Assembly (NCBI RefSeq): GCF_001012815.1
Contig: NZ_JYJP01000109.1
Span: 1 to 64,000 of the forward strand
DNA length: 64,000 bases
Direction of reading: 5' to 3'
From: Vibrio mexicanus
Lineage (GTDB): Bacteria; Pseudomonadota; Gammaproteobacteria; Enterobacterales; Vibrionaceae
Both the position numbers and the translations under genes were made by a program. This document shows positions 44,273-55,749 of this stretch, in pieces (the stretch's first letter is position 1; the number at the start of each line of letters is the position of its first letter). The notes under the pieces were generated by a model, which did no database searches, was not told where the DNA came from, and was given only the letters and a program-made list of their open reading frames with translations.

Positions 44273-47070
44273 TTAATCAATATAGGGCTTGGCACTGGCC
44301 ACCACTTTCTCCATTTCATCTTGAAGCTCGAATAATTCAGGCTCGATATCTTCAATCGAAGAGCCAGAACGCAGTGCTTTCTCAATTTCAGCGCAGACTT
44401 TCTTTAGCCTTGGAACACCACTGTACGAACAGCTTCCGTGCAGCTTGTGAATGTGATGAATTAGGGTGTCGACATCATAACCTTCTTCATCCAAAGCTGC
44501 CTCAACGGTGGCGTCCACTTCGGGGATAGACTCGGTGAGCATGCGCAGCATATCTTTGGCTAAATCTTCTTTGTTCGCAGATTGTTTCAGCGCCGCTTGC
44601 CAATCGATGATCATATTTTGATGAGCTGGTTCAGTTGAAGGTGCTATCTCCGCCTCCGGAACTTGAGCGGTAATATCGAGTTTCTCGACAACGTTTTCAG
44701 GTATTGCTGGTCCCCAATGAACTAAGACTTGTTGCAAGATGTGCTCTTCAATGGGTTTGGTGAGGTAGTCATCCATACCTGCATTCAGCAGGCGTTCACG
44801 TTCTCCCGTCATCGCATGTGCAGTAACCGCAATGACTGGAGTATTCGCGTTGAGCTCAGTTTCCTTGATCAAACGATTTGCTGTGACACCATCCATGTGC
44901 GGCATCTGAATATCCATGAGGATGATATCAAACTTACGTTTTTGGGCTTGCTCCACCGCGTCTTTACCGCTTGTACAAGACACAACATGCTCGGCGCGTT
45001 CTTTGAGTAGTGCGGTGATAAGCTTCAAGTTGGCTGGGTTATCATCCACCGCCATGACAGTGATAGGGGCTTGGTCACTGACTTGGTCGCTGACATTGCC
45101 TTCAAGATTCTCAAGGGCAAAGCTTGGTGGTTCATTCGCTACCATAATTTGCAGTAGCTTCTTACGAGCAAGTGGTTTAGTCACACATTGAACTTGGTAT
45201 TTCTGAATCAGATGATCGGATAAGGCTAATGCGGTACTTGGTATACCCACTATTACGTTGCTACTCATGGTTTGAGCTGACTCAACCCAACCCTCTACTG
45301 TTGAAGTGTCGTAATCGCCACTTGGCGCTAGGTTAAATAATACATAGTCGTACTGCTCAACTTGCTCAGGCAGAGTGGAACGATAGGTCACTGCTACGCC
45401 TTCCTGAACCAGCATCTGCTGCGTGACCGAGGCCGCTTGCATGTTTGGTTCGATAAGCAGCAACTGACGCTGCTTCAGTGATTGAGTATTGAGAAGGTCG
45501 CTTACAGGCATATCGGTCGCATGCAGCCTGATGGTAAACCAGAAAGTAGAGCCTTGGTGAAGTCGGCTGGTTAGGCTGATTTCGCCCCCATTTGGCTAAC
45601 CAGTTTTTGAGTGATGACAAGACCTAGACCCGTACCGCCATAACGACGTGAAATACTCGCATCTGCTTGGCTAAAGGCTTGGAATAACTGAGCTTGCTGG
45701 CGCTCTGAGATACCGATACCCGTATCACGCACCATAAATTGAAGCTCAACAGCATCGTCTTTTTGAGAGCGCAGCTCAACGCTAATATCAATGTTGCCAC
45801 GCTCTGTAAATTTGATTGAGTTGCCAACAAGGTTAGTCAGTACTTGCTGAATTCGAAGTGGGTCGCCTACAAGGCCTGTTGGGATCTTAGGATCCACTTT
45901 TAGCGTCAGTTCTAGTCCTTTTTCGTGGGCGCTGGTGGCTTGCAAGCTGACTACCTCTGCAAGGCTCTCTTGGAACTCAAATGGGATGTTTTCAAGTGCT
46001 AGCTTACCGGCTTCAAGCTTAGAGAAGTCCAAAATATCATTGATGATATTGAGTAGGTTATTGGCCGACTTTTCGATGGTTTGAAGATAGTCAGTTTGGC
46101 TATTGGTGAGCTGAGTTTTTAGCATCTGCCTGGTAAAGCCGATAACCCCGTTAAGTGGCGTTCTTAGCTCATGAGACATGTTAGCCAAGAATTCCGATTT
46201 CACCCGTGCTGCTTCTTGGGCACGCTTTTTCGCGATATCGAGCTCAACGTTCTGAATTTCTAACTGCTCAAGGGTTTCACGCAAGTCTGATGTCGCTTGG
46301 TCGATACTGTGCTGCATTTCAACGTGATACTCAGACAGTGAAACCGCCATTGAGTTGATACCATTTTTCAATGAATCAAGCTCACCGTGCATCTTGCCTT
46401 CAATACGAACATCAATGTGACCACGTCGAATTCGGTCGACCATGTTCTTCATATGCGTAATTGGACGAGTGACATCATGCATCAATCTAAAGGCAAATAT
46501 ACCCGATAGGCCAAGGCCGGAAAGGAGAACAAGGAAGGCGGCAAAGACTTCTTGATATTGTTGAAGTCGTAATGAAGACAAGTCCAACTCTATCGCAATA
46601 TAACCGAGCGCTTGGTTCGGTGGTTGCTGCCCAGACGGTGTGCTTAGAAATGTCCCTTCCGCCAAAATTGGCACGCGCAACACTAACGTTTGCTCATCAA
46701 TATGTGATGAGCCAATAAGCGGGATAGGTGCGTCTTTGGGGAAAGTTAGGGTTTCGAAATTAGGATGAAAGTTCGAGGTTACGAAGAGGTCATGTTTGAA
46801 GTCAAAGACTGCAATACTGCGCACGAAACGCGAGTTTTTTCGGTGTGCATAACCAATAAGGCGTCGAACCGACTCTCGGCTCTGATTTCTTAAACCATCC
46901 TCACTAGCAATGGCTAAAGGCTCTACGATATTCAAGCCGGAGCTAATGACCTGACGTTCAAGGTCTTGATAGCGATTGAATGAGAAAAACGCACTAAGCA
47001 GCAACCCAATGATTAAGGTTGGGGCAAGAGTGAGAGTGATAACGCGGGCGCGTAAGCCATATCTGGTCAT
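44273..47070 (-). CDS. barA: Hybrid sensor histidine kinase BarA/VarS, frame broken
   Basis: Sensor of the BarA-UvrY (VarS-VarA, GacS-GacA) system that controls the Csr small RNAs. Repaired length is 932 residues. It has an N-terminal membrane helix, a periplasmic region, a second helix, HAMP, a HisKA domain with SHELRTPLNG, an ATPase domain with GTGLGLVI, a receiver domain with phospho-acceptor Asp in ILMDIQMPHMDG, and a C-terminal HPt with HKLHGSCSYSG. The frame breaks in the C run at 45585-45589 (GGGGGG read as five); restoring a base gives QMGGEISLTSRLHQGSTFWF and joins both halves. Confidence 0.95.
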
Positions 47071-47384
47071 TATTGTCTAAACATCGTGGTGTGGATATGG
47101 GAAAATAACTCGCATAGCAAATTATAATAATAAGGCGTGTCGTCCTTTCGTGGTTAAATTTTCCACAAAGAGTTGAGAAAATCAGCTCGATGGATCACAT
47201 GCCCTAGCGTTAGCTGCCTAAATTGTACTCAAACTTGAGGTTCAATAAAGGGTTAGCTTTAGAATTAGCTTAATAAAGTCAGCGCGGTTCGACAATTGCT
47301 ACAGAGTTAAATAGTGACTCTCGGGCGAAACTTACCCTGACTTACTTGGGTATACAATTAAATTGACACATTTAGGCACAGAGC
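47071..47384. promoter_or_regulatory. Divergent intergenic region between barA and rlmD
   Basis: No gene seen in these 314 bases. It must hold both promoters. On the minus strand TTATTATAATTTGC (around 47124-47137) offers a -10-like TATAAT for barA. On the plus strand a TATACAATT near 47350-47359 is a plausible -10 for rlmD. No repeat or operator stood out. Confidence 0.35.
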
Positions 47385-48704
47385 ATGGCGCGTTTTTTCC
47401 AACCGAAAAAGAAAACTCAAATCGACAAGAAACACCAACCAGTGAAAATCGACAGGTTGGATAATCATGGTGCGGGTATCGCTTACCTCAATAAAAAGCC
47501 GTTGTTTGTCGAAGGGGCACTGCCGGAAGAAACCGTTTTAGTGCAGCTTGCAGAAAGTAAAAGTAAATTTGCCCGGGGCAACTTAATTAAAGTGCTTGAT
47601 GAGAGCCCACTGCGTCGTGACCCATTTTGCCAGCATTATCGTGATTGTGGTGGCTGCCATCTCCAACATATGGACCTAGACACTCAGCTTGAATACAAAC
47701 AGCAGTCGCTAAAGCAACTGATGAGTAAGTTTGCTCAGAGCGAGGTTGAACTGCAACCCACCATTCAAGCTTCAGACAAAGGCTATCGTCGCAGAACGCG
47801 CATTAGTTTGATTGTCGATAAGAAAACCAAGCAATTGCAGTTTGGGTTCCGCAAAAAACAGAGCAAGCAGATTGTGAACATCAAAAGCTGCCCAGTACTT
47901 GAACCTAGCCTGAATGCTTTGTTGCCACCGCTTAAATCTTTGTTGAGCGAGTTGCCATGTGTGGCAAACCTCGGGCACGTTGAGCTCGTAAAGGCAGACA
48001 ACACTGCCATTCTTGTAGTGCGTCACTTAAAAGCGTTAGATAGCAAGAGTCATCAAGCTCTACTCGATTTTGCCAGTGAACATACTTTAACGCTTTATTT
48101 GCAATCCGAGTCGGACAAGTTAGAACGTATGCTTGGTGACGCAGGTTATTACCAAGAAGCAGGGGCCAAAGTTCCTTTCGAGCCGAACAACTTTATTCAA
48201 GTTAACCAAGATGTGAATCGACAGATGGTTGAGCAAGCGCTGGAATGGCTAGCGCCACAACCTCAAGATCGAGTGTTGGACTTGTTCTGTGGATTAGGCA
48301 ACTTCAGTTTGCCTCTAGCAAAACAGGTAGATCAGGTTATTGGCGTCGAAGGCGTGGATGACATGGTAATAAAAGCGACCAACAATGCTAAAGAGAATGA
48401 ATTGGACAACGCCAAGTTTTATCAAGCCAACTTAGAACTGGATATGTCGACCCAGCCTTGGGCTGAAGAAAAATTCGACAAAGTGCTGCTTGATCCAGCA
48501 AGAGCGGGCGCAGCTGGCATTGTCGATCAAATATCAGAGCTTGGAGCTATGCGAGTGGTTTATGTTTCCTGTAATCCTGCTACTCTAGCCAGAGATGCAC
48601 AAAGCTTACTATCACAAGGCTACCAGTTAGAAAAATTGGGTATGTTAGACATGTTCCCACATACCAGTCACATGGAGTCGATGGCACTTTTTACTAAGTC
48701 ATAG
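47385..48704 (+). CDS. rlmD: 23S rRNA (uracil-1939-C5)-methyltransferase
   Basis: RlmD (RumA) methylates U1939 of 23S rRNA. The 439 residues begin with a basic tail and TRAM domain (about 15-75). The [4Fe-4S] cysteines come next: C82, C88 and C91 in FCQHYRDCGGC, plus one in SCPVLE. The SAM motif VLDLFCGLGNFSL and the catalytic-cysteine motif VSCNPATLARD are both intact. It precedes relA, the same order as in E. coli (barA, rumA, relA). Confidence 0.97.
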   Translation: MARFFQPKKKTQIDKKHQPVKIDRLDNHGAGIAYLNKKPLFVEGALPEETVLVQLAESKSKFARGNLIKVLDESPLRRDPFCQHYRDCGGCHLQHMDLDTQLEYKQQSLKQLMSKFAQSEVELQPTIQASDKGYRRRTRISLIVDKKTKQLQFGFRKKQSKQIVNIKSCPVLEPSLNALLPPLKSLLSELPCVANLGHVELVKADNTAILVVRHLKALDSKSHQALLDFASEHTLTLYLQSESDKLERMLGDAGYYQEAGAKVPFEPNNFIQVNQDVNRQMVEQALEWLAPQPQDRVLDLFCGLGNFSLPLAKQVDQVIGVEGVDDMVIKATNNAKENELDNAKFYQANLELDMSTQPWAEEKFDKVLLDPARAGAAGIVDQISELGAMRVVYVSCNPATLARDAQSLLSQGYQLEKLGMLDMFPHTSHMESMALFTKS

Positions 48705-48736
48705 CCGGTGAGAAGCATCACTGAACAATTGGCTTA

Positions 48737-49004
48737 TATACCCAAGTAACTTCAAGATGCGTGGTTCAGCGAGGGGTGCCTAGTTTGCATACGCGGCAAC
48801 GATTCGACAATCTAGTAGCTCTAAATTGAGAGTCGTTAACAAAGTATGCGAGCTAGGCAAACTTGCCCTTCGGGAGCGTATCACGGATTCAATCTCTACG
48901 TTAAATGACTGGGAAAGAACCCGTTATTCCGCTGCGTCATTTGTCTTGACCTTGAACCCGTGATAACGCTCTGAATCCTGCATCTTGAAGTCACTTGGGT
49001 ATAA
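48737..49004. repeat. ERIC-like miniature inverted-repeat element
   Basis: A 268-bp unit with 24-bp terminal inverted repeats. The left end TATACCCAAGTAACTTCAAG and the reverse of the right end (48981-49004) differ at one base. The terminal pattern TATACCC...CTTCAAG...GC is shared with ERIC repeats. The interior holds further inverted segments and no coding frame. It fills the gap between rlmD and relA and ends 75 bp before relA, so any relA promoter lies in or next to it. Confidence 0.75.
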
Positions 49005-49079
49005 TATGATGCGATAACCCAAAGAACTAACTCCGACATGGTTAGTCGAAGTAATAAATATAAGAACTAGGACGAAAAA

Positions 49080-51317
49080 ATGGTTGCGGTACGAAGTGCA
49101 CACTTAAACCAAGACGAACAGTTTGATTTAGACAAATGGATTGAGAGCTTAAAGCAGGAGCCGAAAACGGCCAATAAGCTCACCAAAGTTTACCGTCAGT
49201 GTGAAGAGCTAGTAAAAGATCACGAGCAAGGCGCTCTGCTGTTGTGGCGTGGGCGCGAGATGATCGAAATCTTAATTACCCTTTCAATGGACAGGCCAAC
49301 GCTTGTCGCGGCTCAATTATTTCCGTTGGTGACCAGCGGCGTATTCGAACGTGAGCAGCTTGAAGAGCATTACGGCAAAGAGATCATCAAGCTGATTGAT
49401 GGCGTAGAAGAGATGGCTGCGATTGGGCAGCTAAACGTCACTATGCAAAGTAGTGACTCGCAAGGCAGCGAGGCATCCGGCCAAGTCGATAACGTACGTC
49501 GCATGCTCCTGGCGATGGTCGATGATTTTCGCTGCGTGGTTATTAAGCTTGCAGAACGTATCTGTAATCTTATCGAGGTCAAAAAGGCGCCCGATGAAGT
49601 GCGTCGTGCCGCGGCAAAAGAGTGTGCCAACATCTATGCGCCACTGGCGAACCGCCTTGGTATCGGTCAGCTGAAGTGGGAAATCGAAGACTACGCGTTT
49701 CGTTATCGCCAGCCTGATACCTACAAACAAATCGCTAAACAGCTGTCAGAGCGCCGCATTGTTCGCGAGCAATACATCACTGATTTCGTTGATGACCTAA
49801 CGTCAGAAATGAAAGTCTCGAGCATTAACGCTGAAGTAAGCGGGCGCCCGAAACACATCTACAGTATCTGGCGTAAAATGCAGAAGAAGAGCCTCGCATT
49901 TGATGAGCTTTTCGATGTGCGCGCAGTTCGTATTATTGCTGACCAATTGCAAGATTGTTATGCCGCATTAGGTGTCGTTCATACCAAATACAAGCACCTA
50001 CCAAGTGAGTTTGACGATTACGTCGCGAATCCAAAACCGAATGGCTACCAATCGATTCATACCGTGGTGTTAGGCCCTGAAGGTAAGACCATCGAGATTC
50101 AGATCCGTACTAAGCAGATGCACGAGGATTCTGAACTCGGCGTTGCTGCTCATTGGAAATATAAAGAGGGTAGCAGTGGTGGTCGCAGTGGCTATGATGA
50201 GAAAATTACTTGGCTGCGTAAACTTCTTGATTGGCAGGAAGAGATGTCCGATTCCGGTGAAATGCTGGATGAAGTTCGAAGCCAAGTGTTTGATGATCGC
50301 GTTTATGCCTTTACCCCACGCGGTGATGTGGTCGACTTACCGATGGGGGCTACGCCGCTCGATTTCGCATACCACATTCACTCAGAAGTGGGGCATCGCT
50401 GTATTGGTGCGAAAGTAGCAGGGCGAATCGTGCCATTCACGCACAAGCTTACAATGGGCGATCAAGTCGAAATCATTACCTCCAAAGAGCCTAACCCGTC
50501 ACGCGATTGGCTAAACCCATCGTTAGGCTTTGTGACGTCAGGCCGTGCCCGTGCCAAGATTAACGCGTGGTTTAGAAAACAATCTCGCGAGAAGAACCTA
50601 GAAGCGGGTCGTGAGATTTTAGAGGCGGAACTTGCCAAAATTGGTGCATCTCTCAAAGATGCAGAAACCTACGCCCTGAAGCGCTTTAACGTCAATACGC
50701 CAGATGAGCTGTTTGTTGGTGTTGGTAGCGGTGACTTGAGAATCAACCAAGTTATTAATCACATCAATGCGTTAGTGAATAAGCCAACAGCGGAAGAGGA
50801 AGACAAGCAAGCGCTTGAAAAACTGCAAGAAGCAGAAAGCAAAGCGCCAGCGCAGAGTCGTCCGAAGAAAGACGCGGTCGTGGTAGAAGGTGTCGATAAC
50901 CTAATGACGCATCTTGCGCGCTGTTGTCAGCCAATTCCTGGTGATGAGATTGCAGGTTACATCACGCAAGGGCGAGGTATTTCAGTCCACAGAGCGGATT
51001 GTGAACAGCTTGAAGAGCTTCGTCATCATGCGCCAGAGCGTATCATCGATACAGTTTGGGGCAGTGGCTTCGTTGGTTCATACATATTGACTGTGCGCGT
51101 TGAAGCGATGGAGCGTGGTGGCCTACTGAAAGACATCACCAGTCTGTTTGCCAACGAGAAGATCAAAGTGACCAGCATGAAGAGCCGAGTGGATTACCGC
51201 ACGCAAATGTCGATAATGGACTTTGATTTAGAGGTGACTAACGTTGAGATCCTGCAGCGCGTTTCTAAGCGAGTGGAACAGATCAAAGACGTAATGTCAG
51301 TCAAGAGATTGGGATGA
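49080..51317 (+). CDS. relA: GTP pyrophosphokinase RelA
   Basis: Ribosome-associated (p)ppGpp synthetase activated by uncharged tRNA in amino acid starvation. The 745 residues comprise an inactive HD-like N-terminus, the synthetase domain (RPKHIYSIWRKMQ, DVRAVRIIAD, ANPKPNGYQSIHTVV), a TGS domain near VYAFTPRGDVVDLPMGATPLDFAYHIH, a conserved-cysteine region with ARCCQPIPGDEI, and a C-terminal ACT domain. The catalytic HD motif is absent at its usual place, as expected for RelA rather than SpoT. The ribosome site AGGA is nine bases upstream. mazG follows. Confidence 0.97.
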   Translation: MVAVRSAHLNQDEQFDLDKWIESLKQEPKTANKLTKVYRQCEELVKDHEQGALLLWRGREMIEILITLSMDRPTLVAAQLFPLVTSGVFEREQLEEHYGKEIIKLIDGVEEMAAIGQLNVTMQSSDSQGSEASGQVDNVRRMLLAMVDDFRCVVIKLAERICNLIEVKKAPDEVRRAAAKECANIYAPLANRLGIGQLKWEIEDYAFRYRQPDTYKQIAKQLSERRIVREQYITDFVDDLTSEMKVSSINAEVSGRPKHIYSIWRKMQKKSLAFDELFDVRAVRIIADQLQDCYAALGVVHTKYKHLPSEFDDYVANPKPNGYQSIHTVVLGPEGKTIEIQIRTKQMHEDSELGVAAHWKYKEGSSGGRSGYDEKITWLRKLLDWQEEMSDSGEMLDEVRSQVFDDRVYAFTPRGDVVDLPMGATPLDFAYHIHSEVGHRCIGAKVAGRIVPFTHKLTMGDQVEIITSKEPNPSRDWLNPSLGFVTSGRARAKINAWFRKQSREKNLEAGREILEAELAKIGASLKDAETYALKRFNVNTPDELFVGVGSGDLRINQVINHINALVNKPTAEEEDKQALEKLQEAESKAPAQSRPKKDAVVVEGVDNLMTHLARCCQPIPGDEIAGYITQGRGISVHRADCEQLEELRHHAPERIIDTVWGSGFVGSYILTVRVEAMERGGLLKDITSLFANEKIKVTSMKSRVDYRTQMSIMDFDLEVTNVEILQRVSKRVEQIKDVMSVKRLG

Positions 51318-51347
51318 TCATCTCTGTTTAAAGTTGATAATATGTTG

Positions 51348-51381
51348 AAGGTGAGTGGTTTTGGCTGCTCACCTTTTTCTT
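51348..51381 (+). terminator. Terminator-like hairpin after relA
   Basis: AAGGTGAG pairs with CTCACCTT across a 13-base loop and is followed by TTTTTCTTT. It sits between relA and mazG, so mazG may rely on read-through or its own promoter. Confidence 0.75.
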
Positions 51382-51409
51382 TATAAAAAAGGTTTAAAGG
51401 GATAGAGAG

Positions 51410-52215
51410 ATGAGTCACCCAATTGAACAGTTAGAGCAGATCATGGCTAAGTTACGTGACCCAGAGAGCGGATGCCCTTGGGATATCAAGCAGAGCTTTG
51501 ACACTATCGTGCCTTATACCATAGAAGAAACGTATGAAGTGGTGGATGCTATCCATAATCGCGACTGGCCGAACCTTAAAGAAGAACTAGGCGACCTGCT
51601 GTTTCAAGTAATCTTTTATAGTCAAATGGCCAAAGAGCAGGAGTTGTTCGATTTTTCGGAAGTGGTGGAAACCGTGAACGAGAAGCTAACACGCCGCCAT
51701 CCTCACGTCTTTTCCGATAGCAAGTTTGAGAATGAAGAACAAATTAGTGCCAATTGGGAGAATGAGAAACAGAAAGAAAAAGCTCAGTTAGGCAAAAAGG
51801 AGCAAAGTATTCTAGACTCAATACCAAATTCTCTACCTGCACTTTCGCGTGCCACAAAAGTGCAAAAGAAGTGTGCTAAGTATGGCTTTGATTGGCAATC
51901 TCTTGGTCCTGTGGTTGAAAAGGTGCAAGAAGAGATTGATGAGGTGATGGAAGAAGCGCTTCAAGTCCAACCTGATGCCGAAAGAGTAGAAGATGAGTTG
52001 GGGGATTTGCTGTTTGCTGTGGTCAATTTATCTAGGCATCTTGATGCGACCCAGAAGCCGCTTTAAGCAAAGCGACCCTCAAGTTTTCTCGCCGTTTTAA
52101 AGGGGTAGAAGCACAGGTTAAAGCCCAAAATAGCAAACTCGAGCAGTATAGTTTGGAGGATCTAGAAGAATTTTGGCAACAAGTGAAACGCGATGAAAAA
52201 ACATCTTCTCAATAA
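51410..52215 (+). CDS. mazG: Nucleoside triphosphate pyrophosphohydrolase MazG, frame broken
   Basis: MazG hydrolyses NTPs and dNTPs to monophosphates; in E. coli it lowers ppGpp and moderates MazF toxicity. Two MazG repeats are visible: EETYEVVDAI...EELGDLLFQVIFYSQ and the second EEIDEVMEEAL...DELGDLLFAVVNLSRHL. The frame breaks at 52043 (GG read as G). Adding the base gives HLGCDPEAALSKATLKFSRRFKGVE onward to the stop at 52215, 268 residues, close to E. coli's 263. The mazEF toxin-antitoxin pair found between relA and mazG in E. coli is absent. Confidence 0.95.
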
Positions 52216-52322
52216 AATGAGCGAGTTATAAAAAATAGCGCTTCGGCGTGATGTGAATCACCCATGTTGTTTTTTTGTTCGGTGTCACTATTTGATTTGA
52301 AGCAAAAAATAAAAAATTGCAG

Positions 52323-52338
52323 TGTGATAGATTTCACG
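52323..52338 (+). promoter_or_regulatory. Candidate CRP-binding site upstream of pyrG
   Basis: TGTGATAGATTTCACG matches the CRP core (TGTGA, six bases, TCACA) except for the last base. It is 86 bp upstream of the pyrG start and followed by a TATATTTATAT tract near 52361-52371 that could be a -10. If the start site is near 52378, the CRP site would be centred at about -48 and could activate. Confidence 0.45.
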
Positions 52339-52423
52339 TTGTAGCGGAAAAGGCGTTCTGGTATATTTATATCCCGTCCAGAAGAAATCCATTTTCCCTC
52401 ATTCAACCAATTTCAGGTTAAAC

Positions 52424-54062
52424 ATGACGACAAATTACATTTTTGTTACTGGCGGGGTTGTATCCTCTCTAGGTAAAGGTATTGCAGCAGCATCTCTTGC
52501 AGCTATTCTAGAAGCTCGTGGTCTAAAAGTGACTATGATGAAGCTTGACCCTTACATCAACGTTGACCCAGGCACAATGAGCCCTACTCAACATGGTGAA
52601 GTGTTCGTCACGGAAGATGGCGCTGAAACTGACCTTGACCTTGGTCACTACGAGCGTTTCATTCGTACCAAGATGACCAAGCGTAACAACTTCACTGCAG
52701 GTCGTGTTTACTCAGACGTTCTAGCTAAAGAGCGCCGCGGCGACTACCTTGGTGCAACTATTCAGGTTATCCCTCACATCACTAACTCAATCAAAGACCG
52801 CGTAATTGCTGGTTCTGAAGGCCACGACGTTGCTATCGTTGAAGTTGGTGGTACGGTTGGTGATATCGAATCTCTACCATTCATGGAAGCGATTCGTCAG
52901 CTAGCAGTTGAACTCGGTCGTGAGCGTGCTATGTTTATGCACCTGACACTGGTTCCATATCTTGCAGCTGCGGGCGAAGTGAAAACTAAGCAACTCAGCA
53001 CTCAGTTAAAGAACTACTGTCTATCGGTATTCAGCCAGATATCCTTGTTTGCCGAAGCGATCGCATGATCCCTGCAAACGAGCGTAAGAAGATTGCTCTA
53101 TTCTGTAACGTTTCAGAAAAAGCAGTAATCTCAATGAAGGACGTAGATTCAATCTATAAGATCCCTCAACTAATCAAATCTCAAGGTCTTGATGATCTTG
53201 TATGTACTCGTTTTGGTATCAACGCACCAGAAGCTGACCTGTCTGAATGGGAACAGGTTATCTATGAAGAAGCGAACCCAACGGGTGAAGTCACGATTGG
53301 TATGGTTGGTAAGTACATTGAACTGCCAGATGCATATAAATCTGTGAACGAAGCACTTAAGCATGCGGGTCTTAAGAACCGTTTAAGTGTGAAGATCAAG
53401 TACGTAGATTCTCAAGATGTTGAGTCTAAAGGTGAAGAAGCTCTTCAAGGCCTTGACGCAATTCTTGTTCCTGGTGGCTTTGGTGACCGTGGTGTTGAAG
53501 GTAAGATCCTTGCTGCAAAATACGCACGTGAAAACAAAGTACCTTACCTAGGTATCTGCTTAGGTATGCAAGTGGCACTGATTGAATAGCACGTAACGTT
53601 GCGGGTATGGAAGGTGCACATTCAACAGAATTCAACAAAGAGACGAAGTACCCAGTGGTTGGTCTAATCACTGAGTGGGTAGATGGCGAAGGTAACGTTG
53701 AAGAACGTACTGAAAAATCTGACCTAGGTGGTACTATGCGTCTTGGTTCACAGCTGTGTCACCTAGAAAAAGGCACAAAAGCGCGTGAGCTTTACGGTAA
53801 TGCAACGATTCACGAGCGTCACCGTCACCGTTATGAAGTAAACAATAATTTGCGTCCACAGATTGAAAAAGCAGGCTTAAAAGTATCAGGTCTGTCTGCG
53901 GACAAGAAGCTTGTTGAAGTGATTGAGAACCCTGCTCATCCATGGTTTGTAGCAGCTCAGTTCCACCCAGAGTTCACTTCAACACCTCGCGATGGTCACC
54001 CACTATTCGCAGGTTTCGTGAAAGCGGCTGGTGAATACCAACGCGGCGAATTAGAGAAGTAA
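52424..54062 (+). CDS. pyrG: CTP synthase, frame broken twice
   Basis: PyrG aminates UTP to CTP with glutamine. The N-terminal synthetase domain (FVTGGVVSSLGKGI, DPYINVDPGTMSPTQHGEVFV) and the C-terminal glutaminase domain with nucleophile Cys in GICLGMQVALIE and catalytic His/Glu in QFHPEFTS are all present. Two breaks divide it: a missing C at 52991 (restoring TKPTQHSVKELLSIGIQPD) and a missing base at 53587-53589 (restoring IEYARNVAGMEGAHSTEF). Repaired length is 546. eno follows 77 bp later. Confidence 0.96.
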
Positions 54063-54139
54063 AGGATACGGGCAGCAGCGTTAGTAGTGCTGCTGCCTTT
54101 AATTTTGACATTATATATTCAACGAGAAGGAAACATTCA

Positions 54140-55440
<1,301 letters not shown>

Positions 55441-55472
55441 TTCTTAGTTGAATTAACTGATTAAAGCTTTGA

Positions 55473-55502
55473 AACGCTCTACTTCGGTAGGGCGTTTTTT
55501 TA
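55473..55502 (+). terminator. eno terminator
   Basis: AACGCTCTA and TAGGGCGTT pair around CTTCGG, with seven T following. It is 33 bp after the eno stop. Confidence 0.85.
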
Positions 55503-55524
55503 TTTTTGTAGAAAATGGCGGTAA

Positions 55525-55658
55525 GAAGCTCTAGGTTCTAAAGCTCCTCCTTTTTACAACGTAAGCGGTCTTAAAGAAGTTAAAGGTCAAGCTTAATTCT
55601 TAACTGAATAAGTTTAACTTACGCTTTGAATGCCCTGCTTTATGCGGGGCATTTTTTG
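55525..55658 (+). repeat. Degenerate second copy of the eno 3' end and terminator
   Basis: The sequence repeats 55381-55502. It begins GAAGCTCTAGG, diverges with small insertions, then has 37 identical bases (55566-55602 equal 55410-55446, offset 156). These cover the last codons of eno and the stop. It closes with its own hairpin (55629-55657, AATGCCC/GGGCATT) and T run. It is not translated. A still weaker echo (GCGTTAGGCTACAAAGCTC) lies near 55673-55691. Confidence 0.85.
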
Positions 55659-55704
55659 TCTGCGAGGTAGTGGCGTTAGGCTACAAAGCTCTTCTGTTGA
55701 TACA

Positions 55705-55732
55705 AAAACACCTCGGCAAGCCGAGGTGTTTT
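55705..55732. terminator. Bidirectional terminator downstream of cca
   Basis: Twelve-bp perfect stem AAAACACCTCGG/CCGAGGTGTTTT with a CAAG loop, 18 bp past the cca stop on the minus strand. Confidence 0.88.
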
Positions 55733-55749
55733 AGATTTTAATTGTGCTA

